Positions 1 through 7,909 of a stretch of 64,000 bases of DNA are shown here, piece after piece (positions within the stretch are counted from its first letter, which is position 1; each line of letters begins with the position of its first letter). This stretch comes from JBMOMT01 sp049324835 (lineage in GTDB: Bacteria; Chloroflexota; Anaerolineae; CAYNKW01). Location: contig JBMOMT010000040.1 of NCBI GenBank assembly GCA_049324835.1, positions 239,188 through 303,187 on the forward strand, read 5' to 3'. Below the pieces are notes generated by a model. It was not told where the DNA came from and made no database searches. It saw only the letters and a program-made list of their open reading frames with translations. The position numbers were made by a program, and so were the translations under genes.

Positions 1-1790
1 TCGAGGGTTACGTGCTGACTTGGGCCGATAACGGCGCCCAGGCCCTCGAAAAGGCGGCCCAGGTGATGCCAGATCTGATCCTGCTGGACGTGATGCTGCC
101 AGCGATGGATGGTTTTGAGGTTTGCCGTCGCCTGCGCGCCGACCCGATTCTGGCCCAGGTGCCGGTGGTCATGCTCACCGCCCTGGCAGATTCAGAATCC
201 CGGCTGAAGGGCATCAAGGCCGGCGCCGACGAGTTTCTCGCCAAACCCTTCGACTCGGTGGAACTGCTGGCCCGGGTGCGTACCATCACCCAACTGAACC
301 GCTACCGCCGCCTGGTGCAAGAAAAAACCAAGTTCGAGCGGGTCATCGAGCTTTCGCCCAACGGGATTCTGATCGTCGATGGGGCGCACAGAATCCTGCT
401 GGCAAGCCCGGCGGCCCATCGTTTGTTACAAAACCCCCAGGAGCTGTTGGGTGTCGATTTTTGCCACCTGGTGGCGCCGGCGCAGGCCGAGCAGTGCGCG
501 GCCTTTTTGGCGCATGCCATGGCCAACGAGTCGACAGTCGCGCGCACAGAGATGACCTTCGTTCGCTCTGACGGCAGCCGTTTTCCGGCAGAAGTGGAGG
601 CCGGGCATTTCACCTGGCAAGAGCAGCCAGCCGCCCAGGTGGTGTTCCGGGACATCAGCGAGCGCAAACAGGCCGAAGAGCAACTGCACCGCCAACTCCA
701 GCGCCTGACCACGCTGCGCCACATCGACCAGGCCATCACCGCCGGATTGGATCTACAAGCCACGCTGGAGGCCTTTTTGGCGCAAATGATACAACACCTG
801 CGCCTCGACGCGGTCTCGATCTTGCTGCTCGACCCGCGCGCCCAGGCCCTGGAATACGCCGCCGGACGCGGCTTTTGCACGCCGGCCATCAGCACCACAC
901 GCCTGCGACTGGATCAGAGCCACGCCGCCGGCGTTGCGCCCCAACGGCGCATCGTCAGTATGCCCAAACTGGACAAGGACAGCAGTGGTTTTATCCAACG
1001 TCGGGGACTGGAGGGTGAAGGTTTTGTTTCCTATTACGCCGCGCCGCTGATCCACAAGGGCGAAATGAAAGGGCTGTTGGAAGTTTTTAACCGCACCTAT
1101 CTGCCCGCCGACGCGCAATGGCTGGAATTTCTGGAGGCTCTGGCCACCCAGGCCATCATCGCCATCGAAAACGCCGAGCTGTTCAACAGTTTACAACACA
1201 CTCACGCCGAACTCTCCCAGGCCTACGACGCCACACTGGAGGGCTGGTCGAAGGCCCTGGAATTGCGCGACAAAGAAACCAAAGACCATACCCGACGTGT
1301 CACAGAAATGACCGTGCGGCTGGCGCGCGCTATGGGCCTGAGCAGCAGCGATCTGGTGCCTGTCCGGCGCGGCGCGCTGCTGCACGACATCGGCAAGATG
1401 GGCATCCCCGATGGCATCCTGCTCAAGCCCGGCCCTCTGACCCCAGTAGAAGAGGAGATCATGCGTCGCCACCCGATTTACGCCTACGAGATGCTTGCCG
1501 CCATCGATTACCTCAGATCCGCTCTGGACATCCCCTACTGCCACCACGAAAAATGGGACGGCACGGGCTACCCTCGCGGGTTGCGAGGCACCGAGATACC
1601 ACTGGCGGCGCGCATCTTTGCCGTGGTCGACGTGTGGGATGCGCTGCGCTCCGACCGGCCCTATCGCCAGGCATGGCCCGAGCCCAAAGTGCGGGCCTAC
1701 ATTCGCGAGCAGGCTGGTCAGGCATTTGACCCCCAGGTGGTGAAAACGTTCCTCAAGATGGATTGGTCATTGGAAACCCAGGCGCCATGA
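1..1790 (+). CDS. Response regulator with PAS, GAF and HD-GYP output (5' end cut off by window)
   Basis: The reading frame is open to the window edge, so the gene is partial: the acidic pair at the start of the receiver domain is missing, and an internal GTG at 12 is not the true start. Visible order: receiver domain with phospho-acceptor Asp in LILLDVMLP and Lys in AKPF, a PAS domain (about residues 110-220), a GAF domain (about 240-390), then HD-GYP with HDIGKMGIPD and the signature HHEKWDGTGYP. HD-GYP domains of this type are c-di-GMP phosphodiesterases; the metal-binding and GYP residues are intact, so activity is likely (family knowledge). Phosphorylation and ligand binding by PAS/GAF would tune c-di-GMP turnover. 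The cognate kinase is probably upstream, outside the window. Confidence 0.9.
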   Translation, partial: EGYVLTWADNGAQALEKAAQVMPDLILLDVMLPAMDGFEVCRRLRADPILAQVPVVMLTALADSESRLKGIKAGADEFLAKPFDSVELLARVRTITQLNRYRRLVQEKTKFERVIELSPNGILIVDGAHRILLASPAAHRLLQNPQELLGVDFCHLVAPAQAEQCAAFLAHAMANESTVARTEMTFVRSDGSRFPAEVEAGHFTWQEQPAAQVVFRDISERKQAEEQLHRQLQRLTTLRHIDQAITAGLDLQATLEAFLAQMIQHLRLDAVSILLLDPRAQALEYAAGRGFCTPAISTTRLRLDQSHAAGVAPQRRIVSMPKLDKDSSGFIQRRGLEGEGFVSYYAAPLIHKGEMKGLLEVFNRTYLPADAQWLEFLEALATQAIIAIENAELFNSLQHTHAELSQAYDATLEGWSKALELRDKETKDHTRRVTEMTVRLARAMGLSSSDLVPVRRGALLHDIGKMGIPDGILLKPGPLTPVEEEIMRRHPIYAYEMLAAIDYLRSALDIPYCHHEKWDGTGYPRGLRGTEIPLAARIFAVVDVWDALRSDRPYRQAWPEPKVRAYIREQAGQAFDPQVVKTFLKMDWSLETQAP

Positions 1791-1864
1791 GGACCGTTAC
1801 CAGCACAGCAGACGAGACAGGCCCTTGCAGGCAGCATCCCCAGGGCTTTCCCCAAGTAGCAGAA

Positions 1865-1940
1865 TTCACCGCAGAGACCGCCGAGAGCGCAGAGTTTTGG
1901 ATTTTTTCTTGCTTTTCTCAGCGTTCTCTGCGGTGAGAAA
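1865..1940. repeat. Dispersed CACCGCAGAG-type inverted repeat, copy 1
   Basis: The arms TTCACCGCAGAGACC (from 1865) and TTCTCTGCGGTGAGAA (ending about 1940) form an imperfect inverted repeat around an AT-rich centre. A related, longer and more degenerate copy is at 29898-30012. It lies between the HD-GYP gene and the ferredoxin promoter. It has no coding potential. Confidence 0.6.
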
Positions 1941-1977
1941 AGAGGCCTCGGTTGATTTGAAAACCCGGACACCCTCC

Positions 1978-2005
1978 TTGCGCGTGGGGCATAATTGAGT
2001 ATAAT
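1978..2005 (+). promoter_or_regulatory. Promoter of the ferredoxin gene
   Basis: TTGCGC (1978-1983), 16-bp spacer, TATAAT (2000-2005). The predicted leader is about 45 nt and carries AGGAGG before the ATG at 2057. Confidence 0.55.
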
Positions 2006-2056
2006 AAAAAACAGCGATACCAAACCCTACTTTGAGTGCCAAAAGGAGGTCAAGAT

Positions 2057-2311
2057 ATGGCATACGTGATCACCGAGCTGTGCATCCGCGATGGGGCCTG
2101 CGCCGAGGTGTGCCCGGTAGAATGCATCGTGGACGGCGGCGAAGAGGCGGGCTCCTACTTTATCGACCCCGACACCTGCATCGACTGCGGCGCTTGCGAG
2201 CCCGAATGCCCCGTGGATGCCATCTTTGCCGAAGACGAGGTTCCTGAGGAGCACCAGGCTGCCATCGCCAGGAACCGCGCCTGGTACACAGAGGGGCCGG
2301 GTTACGGCTAG
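2057..2311 (+). CDS. Two-cluster bacterial ferredoxin
   Basis: An 84-residue ferredoxin. The start ATG at 2057 has AGGAGG (2044-2049) at good spacing; an in-frame ATG at 2036 lies upstream of that site and is rejected. The second cluster motif is canonical CIDCGACEPECP. The first is CIRDGACAEVCPVEC: where the second Cys of CxxCxxC should be there is Asp, the arrangement known from Pyrococcus furiosus ferredoxin and 7Fe ferredoxins, so this site may hold a 3Fe-4S or Asp-ligated cluster. It probably acts as a soluble low-potential electron carrier. It is monocistronic, with a promoter upstream and a strong terminator downstream. Confidence 0.9.
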   Translation: MAYVITELCIRDGACAEVCPVECIVDGGEEAGSYFIDPDTCIDCGACEPECPVDAIFAEDEVPEEHQAAIARNRAWYTEGPGYG

Positions 2312-2332
2312 ACCCCTTTTTACTGCAAGACA

Positions 2333-2368
2333 CGAGGGCCGGCAAGGTTTTTGCCGGCCCTCGTTTTT
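2333..2368 (+). terminator. Rho-independent terminator after the ferredoxin gene
   Basis: A perfect 13-bp stem, CGAGGGCCGGCAA pairing with TTGCCGGCCCTCG around a 5-nt loop, is followed by TTTTT. It lies 22 nt after the ferredoxin stop and 22 nt before the convergent zwf stop. Confidence 0.9.
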
Positions 2369-2389
2369 CCACCGTCCGAACCATCCCGG

Positions 2390-3862
2390 TCAGCGATGGT
2401 CGTTGCAGCCATAGAGCCAGGCCCTCCCCTGTTCGGCCAGCAACCGCTCCGCCTCGGTCGGCCCCCAGCTTCCCGGCTCGTAAAAAGTCGGCGGCGTGGC
2501 GCTGTCCTGCTCCCACCGGCTCAGGATGGGATCGACGATCCCCCAGGCCAGCTCGATCTCGTCGGCCCGGGCAAAGAGCGAAGCGTCGCCCTGCATGGCA
2601 TCCAGTAACAACCGCTCGTAGGCGTCGGGCAGAGCCGATGCGCCAAAATCCTGAGCATAGTGAAATTCCATGTCTACCGAACGGGTCTTCATGCCCATGC
2701 CAGGTTGTTTGGCCTCAAAGACCAGGTGGATGCCCTCGTCCGGCTGGATGCACAGATGCAACACGTTGGGCGAGATGCGAGAATCCGGCGGCAGGGGGAA
2801 CATCAGGTGAGGCACACACTTGAACTGGATGGTGATCTCGGTGGATTTTTCCGCCAGCTTTTTGCCAGAGCGCAGGTAAAAGGGCACACCACGCCAACGC
2901 CAGTTGTCGACATACAGCTCCAGGGCGGCATACGTAGGGGTGCGTGAGTCGGCGGCCACCTCTGGTTCGTCGCGGTAACCCCGGTACTGACCGAACACAC
3001 GGCATGCCGCCGAACGAACGGCTCGTAACACCTTGACCTTTTCATCACGCAGGGCGTTGGCTTCAAAGGCCACCGCTGGTTCCAGGGCAGTCAGTGTGAG
3101 CAGTTGCAACAGGTGGTTCTGGAACATGTCTCGCAGCACACCGGCCTGATCGTAATAACCGGCGCGATGCCCCACCCCCACACGCTCGGCAACGGTGATC
3201 TGGACGTGCTCCACGTAATTACGGTTCCAAAGCGGCTCGAAAATGGCGTTGGCAAAACGAAAGGTCAGGATATTCTGCACCGTCTCTTTGCCCAGGTAAT
3301 GATCGATGCGGTAAACCTGGCGCTCGTCAAAGACGGCGTGTACCTGCTCGTTGAGACGGCAGGCGCTTTCCAGATCACGACCAAAGGGCTTTTCGATGAT
3401 GATGCGCGTCCAGCCTGTCTGGCTGCGGTTCAGCCCGGCCTGCCCCAACAGCTCGATGATCTGGGGATAGAGCGTGGGCGGCGTGGCCAGATAAAAAAGG
3501 CGATTGCCCGGCGCGCCTGCCTGAGCATCGAGCTGCGCCAGCCGCTGCGCCAGCCGGCGATAGGTGTGCGGATCGTCGTAGCCACCGGAGAGGTAATAAA
3601 AACGCTCTGCCATGGTGGGCCACAACTGGCAATCGCCGGGCTTGAGGCGGGCATAGGCGCTCACGCCCTCGAAGAGATGTTGACGAAAGGCGGCGTCAGC
3701 AAGCTCGCTGCGCGCCACGCCGATCACCCGGCTGGCCTGGGGCAGCAGGCCGTCGCAGGCCAGACTATGCAACGCCGGCACCAGTTTACGCTGTGCCAGA
3801 TCACCCGATGCGCCAAAAATCACGACGACCGCAGGTTCAACGTCCTGGTTTTGTGGGCTCAC
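2390..3862 (-). CDS. zwf: Glucose-6-phosphate 1-dehydrogenase
   Basis: A 490-residue full-length enzyme of the oxidative pentose phosphate pathway (glucose 6-phosphate + NADP+ to 6-phosphogluconolactone). The nucleotide-binding motif is GASGDLA (about 17-23). The substrate motif EKPFG (157-161) and the active-site signature RIDHYLGKE (185-193) are intact, including the catalytic His. The start is GTG at 3862, with GGAGGG at 3868-3873. No gnd, pgl or opcA neighbour is visible. It lies downstream of msrQ on the same strand with a 70-bp gap, so cotranscription with the oxidative-repair operon is possible; NADPH supply would suit that context (inference). Confidence 0.97.
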   Translation of the reverse strand: MSPQNQDVEPAVVVIFGASGDLAQRKLVPALHSLACDGLLPQASRVIGVARSELADAAFRQHLFEGVSAYARLKPGDCQLWPTMAERFYYLSGGYDDPHTYRRLAQRLAQLDAQAGAPGNRLFYLATPPTLYPQIIELLGQAGLNRSQTGWTRIIIEKPFGRDLESACRLNEQVHAVFDERQVYRIDHYLGKETVQNILTFRFANAIFEPLWNRNYVEHVQITVAERVGVGHRAGYYDQAGVLRDMFQNHLLQLLTLTALEPAVAFEANALRDEKVKVLRAVRSAACRVFGQYRGYRDEPEVAADSRTPTYAALELYVDNWRWRGVPFYLRSGKKLAEKSTEITIQFKCVPHLMFPLPPDSRISPNVLHLCIQPDEGIHLVFEAKQPGMGMKTRSVDMEFHYAQDFGASALPDAYERLLLDAMQGDASLFARADEIELAWGIVDPILSRWEQDSATPPTFYEPGSWGPTEAERLLAEQGRAWLYGCNDHR

Positions 3863-3932
3863 CGTTGCCCTCCATTCTCCGCGTTTCGATCCACCCCGCG
3901 CCCCGGTGTGACATTATAATGCCCGAAAGGGC

Positions 3933-4583
3933 TCATGTCAAACGTTGTTCGGGCCTGGTTCGCCGGGTTGCCAGTCGATGGCGCAGGTGACTCACCGTTC
4001 TCCGAACGGCAGGCCAACGCAGCAGCAACAGCAGGGCCAACAGCAAGCCGTAACGCATCGGTTCTCGGCTGTCTTTGACCAGCCACAGAAAATGCACCAC
4101 CGCCAGCGCGCCAGAGAGATATACCAGGCGGTGGAGTCGCTTCCAGTTTTTGCCCAGCCGCCTCTGCCAGCCTTTGGTCGAAGTGATCGCCAGCGGCAGC
4201 ATCAGCAGGCCGGCAGTTGTACCGGCCAGCACGTAGCGCTGCTCCAGCACAGCCTGGCGGATCAGCCGGCCATCGAATTGATAATCCAACCCGACAAAAG
4301 TGAAAAAGTGGAGGCCGGCGTAGAAAAAGGCATACAACCCCAGGGCGCGGCGCACGCGCACCACCCCTCGGAAACCGAAAACGGTGTTGATTGGCGTACA
4401 GGCCAGCGCCAGCAGCAGCAGGATGAGCGCCGTCTTGCCGGTGGCGGTAGTGATCTCGCGCACCGGGTCGATGAGAAACGCACCCTGCCAGTACTTCCAG
4501 GCCAGCAACAGCAGCGGCGTCAGCGCCCCCAGGTGGGTCACGATCTGAAGCCCACACTTTTGTAGAAACTGCTTCAGAACCAT
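3933..4583 (-). CDS. msrQ: MsrQ, heme-binding membrane subunit of methionine sulfoxide reductase
   Basis: A 216-residue integral membrane protein of the ferric-reductase-like/YedZ family with about six hydrophobic helices. His residues are in the expected helices (AGLHFFTF, KRLHRLVYL, AVVHFLW), consistent with b-type heme ligation. In the family MsrQ passes electrons from the quinone pool or a flavin reductase to periplasmic MsrP. The start ATG at 4583 overlaps the end of msrP by 10 bp, which indicates translational coupling. Confidence 0.93.
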   Translation of the reverse strand: MVLKQFLQKCGLQIVTHLGALTPLLLLAWKYWQGAFLIDPVREITTATGKTALILLLLALACTPINTVFGFRGVVRVRRALGLYAFFYAGLHFFTFVGLDYQFDGRLIRQAVLEQRYVLAGTTAGLLMLPLAITSTKGWQRRLGKNWKRLHRLVYLSGALAVVHFLWLVKDSREPMRYGLLLALLLLLRWPAVRRTVSHLRHRLATRRTRPEQRLT

Positions 4584-5554
4584 GTGGCCAGATCCATGCC
4601 GTCATAAAGATAGGCCACCTCTTGGGCATAGCCGTTAAACATCAACGTCTCGCGGCGTTTGACCTCGCCGATGCGCCGCTCGCTGGCCTGCGACCAGCGG
4701 GGGTGATCCACTGCCGGGTTGACGTTGGCGTAAAAGCCGTATTCGTTGGGTGCGGCGGCCATCCACAACGAGACCGGCATCTCGTCCACCAGATCGATTT
4801 TCACCACCGATTTGATGCTCTTGAAACCATACTTCCAGGGCACCACCAGCCGCACCGGCGCGCCGCTCTGCGGCAGCAACGATTTGCCATAAAGACCCGT
4901 TGCCAGGATGGTCAGATCGTGCATGGCCTCGTCCAGGCGCAGCCCTTCTACGTAGGGCCAGTTGTACCACGGACTCTTGAGACCGGGCATCTGTTCCGCA
5001 TCCAGGAGGGTTTCAAAACGCACGTACCTGGCCTGCGAGGTCGGCTCGACCTCGTTGAGCAGCCGGGAAAGCGGAAAACCCAGCCACGGGATGACCATCG
5101 ACCAGGCTTCGACGCAGCGCAGACGATAGATGCGCTCCTGCTGCTCGAACCGGAGCAGGTCATCGAGGTCAAAAGTCTGCGGCTTGTGAACCAGCCCACC
5201 CACCTGCACCGACCACGGCGAGGTGACGAAATCTTTTGCCAGGGCCGCCACACCCTCTTTGCGGGTGGTAAATTCGTAATAGTTGTTGTAATGGGTGGCC
5301 GCCTCAAAAGAGGTCAGCCTGGCGCCCAACTCGTCGGTGACAGCGCCAACGGTAGAGGTTGCCGGGGGTGTGACTTCCGGCCCGGGCGAGGGCGGCGCAG
5401 CGCCAGCGACAGGCGTCGGCGTCGGCAGCGGCTCGTCGGTGGTGCAGGCGGCCAGCATCGAACCCGCCACCAACGCCCCCACGCCGATCATGAATTTTCG
5501 ACGGGACAGGTAAATGTGTTCCGGTGTGATCTCGGAGGGTGTGATTTTCACCAT
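4574..5554 (-). CDS. msrP: MsrP, molybdopterin methionine sulfoxide reductase catalytic subunit
   Basis: A 326-residue YedY/MsrP-family enzyme that repairs oxidised methionines in exported proteins. The N-terminus has the twin arginine SRRKF (17-21), a hydrophobic segment and a lipobox MLAAC (Cys37), so it is probably a Tat-exported lipoprotein; a Pro/Thr-rich linker to about residue 70 fits surface anchoring. The molybdenum-ligating Cys is Cys147 in RLRCVEAWSM. It is followed by msrQ (10-bp overlap) and preceded by a selenocysteine thioredoxin-like lipoprotein 33 bp upstream, so all three form one exported redox operon. Confidence 0.95.
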   Translation of the reverse strand: MVKITPSEITPEHIYLSRRKFMIGVGALVAGSMLAACTTDEPLPTPTPVAGAAPPSPGPEVTPPATSTVGAVTDELGARLTSFEAATHYNNYYEFTTRKEGVAALAKDFVTSPWSVQVGGLVHKPQTFDLDDLLRFEQQERIYRLRCVEAWSMVIPWLGFPLSRLLNEVEPTSQARYVRFETLLDAEQMPGLKSPWYNWPYVEGLRLDEAMHDLTILATGLYGKSLLPQSGAPVRLVVPWKYGFKSIKSVVKIDLVDEMPVSLWMAAAPNEYGFYANVNPAVDHPRWSQASERRIGEVKRRETLMFNGYAQEVAYLYDGMDLATWF

Positions 5555-5587
5555 ATCGGACCCTTTTTTCGTGAGGGTGACTTGAGG

Positions 5588-5977
5588 TCAGCCCTGGATC
5601 AGGGCATCGAAAGCGCCGCTCAAATCCTCGGCCTCGACCAGGCCATACCAGGTTTTGACTACCTGGCCCGTGACATCGAGCAGCACAAAATAGGGCTGGC
5701 CGCGAAAGTTGTATTTTTCTTTCAACGCTCTCGATTCGGGCAGATCGATATCCACCCGCTGAAACACGATCCGACCGGCATAAGCCTGCTCCAACCCGTT
5801 CACGACGGGATTCATGCGCTGGCAGGTGGGTCACCACGTGGCGTGAAAGTAGATCAATTCGGGCGCGTTTTTTTCGGGCTGCGCCGCTTCCGGCGTCGCC
5901 GTCGGAGGTGGCGCGGCGCAGGCCGCCAGCGTCAGAGCCAGCAACAACAGCACACCGAGGTGCTTCTTACGATCCAT
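5588..5977 (-). CDS. Selenocysteine-containing thioredoxin-like lipoprotein (TGA read as Sec)
   Basis: Reading through one in-frame TGA (5831-5833, codon 49) gives a 129-residue protein. It has a signal peptide with lipobox LTLAAC (Cys20), a Pro/Thr/Ala linker, then a thioredoxin fold: LIYFHATW-U-P-T-C (Sec49, Cys52), a middle strand IVFQRVDID and the cis-Pro loop GQPYFVLLD. TGA replaces exactly the first Cys of CxxC. A SECIS-like hairpin lies downstream (5793-5812). The start ATG at 5977 follows AAGGAG. Conventional calling would give only the fragment from ATG 5815, which lacks the signal peptide and half the active site. The operon with msrP-msrQ suggests it reduces oxidised exported proteins or feeds that repair system (inference). 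The alternative is a nonsense mutation, but position and context make Sec more likely. Confidence 0.82.
5793..5812 (-). promoter_or_regulatory. Candidate bacterial SECIS element
   Basis: Counting the U of UGA as 1, nucleotides 22-41 read AAUCCCGUCGUGAACGGGUU. G28-C36 and C25-27 with G37-39 pair, U29-A35 can close, and A22-A23 pair with U40-U41, leaving U24 bulged. The apical loop contains GU. The 25-30 nt distance from the UGA fits the window accepted for bacterial SECIS hairpins. Confidence 0.6.
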
Positions 5978-6450
5978 GTGTATGCTCCTTTCACAAACAA
6001 GACTTTTCTAATCCGGTATGGATTATACACGACAACCTTTCCCGGCGCAAACCTGTGTGATGCCCTCGCCATCAGAGGCATCGGCAGGCTTTGAGCAGGG
6101 CCTCGAATTCCTGGCGGCAATCACCTTTGATTTTTTAGACGCGCTGGCACGCTCAGCTCTTACCCGGCGCGGCTGCGCGCGGTGATGCTGCCCACCCGCC
6201 ATGACACCGGACGCGCCAAGAAAAACATAGCCCGACGGTCAAAACGCGCCGCCCTGGCCCAGCCACATCTCACACGAGCGCGATCCGTTTTGTAAAATAG
6301 GCTCAAGTGCTGCTATAATTACGGCGCACATCGAGCCACGAGCCTTTGGGAGGAGGTTCGTAGTGGCCACGCAGCAGAGCAGAGTGGCGTCTTACGCCAC
6401 TCCACGCCGTTACGTGCCTGACCACGAACATATTATACGAGGAGGCATCC
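5978..6450. other. Divergent intergenic region with promoters and a leader hairpin
   Basis: No gene is supported. Minus strand: TATAAT (plus-strand attata, 6022-6027) with TTGCGC 17 bp upstream (6045-6050) is the likely promoter of the selenoprotein-msrPQ operon. Plus strand: TATAAT at 6314-6319 with a weak TTGTAA box fits the gene at 6451. The plus leader contains a perfect 9-bp hairpin, GAGTGGCGT (6382-6390) with ACGCCACTC (6394-6402), and a strong GGAGGAGG followed by a GTG at 6363 that opens an out-of-frame ORF; this may be a leader or chance. Confidence 0.5.
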
Positions 6451-7464
6451 ATGCGATGGCAAGATCAACTGAGGGGCGATTCTCTGTCCTGGCTGTTAGA
6501 GCCCGATTCGCCCGGGGTTCGGTATCTGGCTCTGCGCGATCTGTTGGATCGTCCAGAAGGCGATGCAGAGCTGTGCGCTGCGCGGCAGGAGGCGCACACC
6601 CGAGGGCCAATCGCGACCATCCTGGCCGAGATGAACCAGGAGGGCTATTGGGTTGAGCCCGGACCGGGTTACAATCCCAAGTACCGGTCTACCGTATGGG
6701 CGGTGATGATGCTGGCTCAACTGGGCGCGTCGGCGGGTCAGGACGAACGTATTACGTTGGCAGGTGCCTATCTTTTGGATCAGGCGTTGACTTGGGGCGG
6801 CCAGTTCACAGCCTCGGGTGCACCATCTGGCACGGCGGACTGTTTGCAAGGCAACCTGTGCTGGGCGCTGATCGAGCTGGGTTACGACGACCCACGATTG
6901 GCATTGGCCTTCGAATGGATGGCGCGCAGTGTCACCGGTGAGGGGGTAGCCCCGGCCGGAGAGCGTGAGGCGGCCTGGCGTTATTACGCCGGCAAGTGTG
7001 GGCCGTTATTCGCCTGCGGCTCAAACAACAAGCTGCCCTGCGCCTGGGGTGCGGTCAAGGTGATGCAGGCATTCAGCAGGTGGCCTGTGGAAAATCGAAC
7101 GCCTCTGATCGAAAAAGCCATGCGGCAGGGAGTGGACTGGCTTTTCAGCACCGACCCGGCGACTGCTGCTTATCCCACCGGCTACAGTGACAAACCGAGC
7201 GGAAACTGGTGGAAGTTTGGCTTTCCGGTGTTCTATGTCACCGACCTGCTGCAAAATGTCGAGGTGTTGGTGAGGTTGGGTTATGGCAGCGATCCTCGCC
7301 TGGCAGACGCTCTGAACATCGTCCGGGAAAAACAAGATGCTGAGGGGCGTTGGTCGTTGGAATACAGCTATGCAGGCAAGACCTGGGTGGATTTTGGATC
7401 AAAGAAACAACCTAACAAATGGGTGACGCTGCGGGCGTTGCGAGTGTTAAAAGCGCTGGCGTAA
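6451..7464 (+). CDS. Uncharacterised alpha/alpha-toroid-like protein
   Basis: A 337-residue protein with no signal peptide or membrane segment. The start ATG at 6451 follows GAGGAGG. Helical repeats with WLLEPDSPGVRYLALRDLL near the N-terminus, Gly/Trp-rich turns (QEGYWVEPGPGYNPKYRST) and repeated dyads ending in DAEGRWSLE resemble prenyltransferase/squalene-cyclase alpha-alpha toroids. Homologues in Chloroflexota are, from memory, often labelled nitrogen fixation protein NifH; nothing here supports that, since there is no P-loop and no Fe-S cysteine pattern. Function unknown. Confidence 0.75.
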   Translation: MRWQDQLRGDSLSWLLEPDSPGVRYLALRDLLDRPEGDAELCAARQEAHTRGPIATILAEMNQEGYWVEPGPGYNPKYRSTVWAVMMLAQLGASAGQDERITLAGAYLLDQALTWGGQFTASGAPSGTADCLQGNLCWALIELGYDDPRLALAFEWMARSVTGEGVAPAGEREAAWRYYAGKCGPLFACGSNNKLPCAWGAVKVMQAFSRWPVENRTPLIEKAMRQGVDWLFSTDPATAAYPTGYSDKPSGNWWKFGFPVFYVTDLLQNVEVLVRLGYGSDPRLADALNIVREKQDAEGRWSLEYSYAGKTWVDFGSKKQPNKWVTLRALRVLKALA

Positions 7465-7471
7465 AAGCGTC

Positions 7472-7530
7472 GTAACTGCTCGGCCTCCCGCAGGCTGACA
7501 ATTCCAGCCTGCGGGAGGGTGAGCAGTTAC
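7472..7530. repeat. Inverted-repeat element family A, copy 1 (59 bp)
   Basis: Two 25-nt arms (7472-7496 and 7506-7530) match at 23 positions, from GTAACTGCTC to CCTCCCGCAGGCT, around a 9-nt loop. It is the most compact copy of a family also found at 15414-15701, 20327-20436, 49686-49839 and as a fragment near 30010. It sits 8 bp after the stop of the 6451 gene and could fold in its mRNA, but there is no U-tract. Confidence 0.8.
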
Positions 7531-7569
7531 AGCACAAGAACGAGTCGAAGTGGAGGTGAAGAGGAAAGC

Positions 7570-7899
7570 ATGGCCTACGATGTAGAGCTGGTGCAGCGGC
7601 TGCGAGAGCAGATGAGCGAGCTGGTGGGCTTGGAGCAGAAAAAGATGTTCGGCGGGGTTGGTTTCATGCTGCATGGCAACATGGCATGTGGGGTGAAAGA
7701 CACCGACCTCATTGTGAGGGTGGGGACAGAGCAGTACGAGAGAGCGATGGCAGAACCGCACACCAAACCATTGAACCTGACAGGCAGGGTGATGAGGGGC
7801 TGGGTGATGGTCGAGGCGCAAGGATACGAATCGGAGGAGGGTTTGAGAAGCTGGGTTGAGCGAGGCGTACAGTGTGCGCTGTCGTTGCCGCCCAAATGA
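7570..7899 (+). CDS. TfoX N-terminal domain protein
   Basis: A 109-residue protein matching the TfoX N-terminal domain: KKMFGGVGFMLHGNMACGV, a later ARVG-like turn (LIVRVG) and the GWVMVEA strand. The start ATG at 7570 follows GAGGAA; the upstream frame from 7519 lies partly in repeat-derived sequence. Stand-alone proteins of this family are common and uncharacterised. It lacks the C-terminal TfoX domain, so a competence role cannot be assumed. Confidence 0.85.
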   Translation: MAYDVELVQRLREQMSELVGLEQKKMFGGVGFMLHGNMACGVKDTDLIVRVGTEQYERAMAEPHTKPLNLTGRVMRGWVMVEAQGYESEEGLRSWVERGVQCALSLPPK

Positions 7900-7909
7900 G
7901 AGAGGGTTC

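Noticed and set aside
5831..5833. TGA as a simple nonsense mutation (pseudogene)
   Set aside because: The frame is intact on both sides, the operon is tight, the position is exact, and a second gene shows the same change. Kept as a formal alternative only.
4622..6094. 490-codon open frame on the plus strand
   Set aside because: Antisense to msrP and the selenoprotein gene; no motifs.
6363..6656. 97-codon ORF with a strong ribosome site before the toroid gene
   Set aside because: It runs out of frame into the conserved gene and has low-complexity Ser/Arg composition; at most a leader ORF.
7472..7530. Inverted repeat as a rho-independent terminator
   Set aside because: No U-tract follows, and the same sequence family occurs elsewhere as a repeat.
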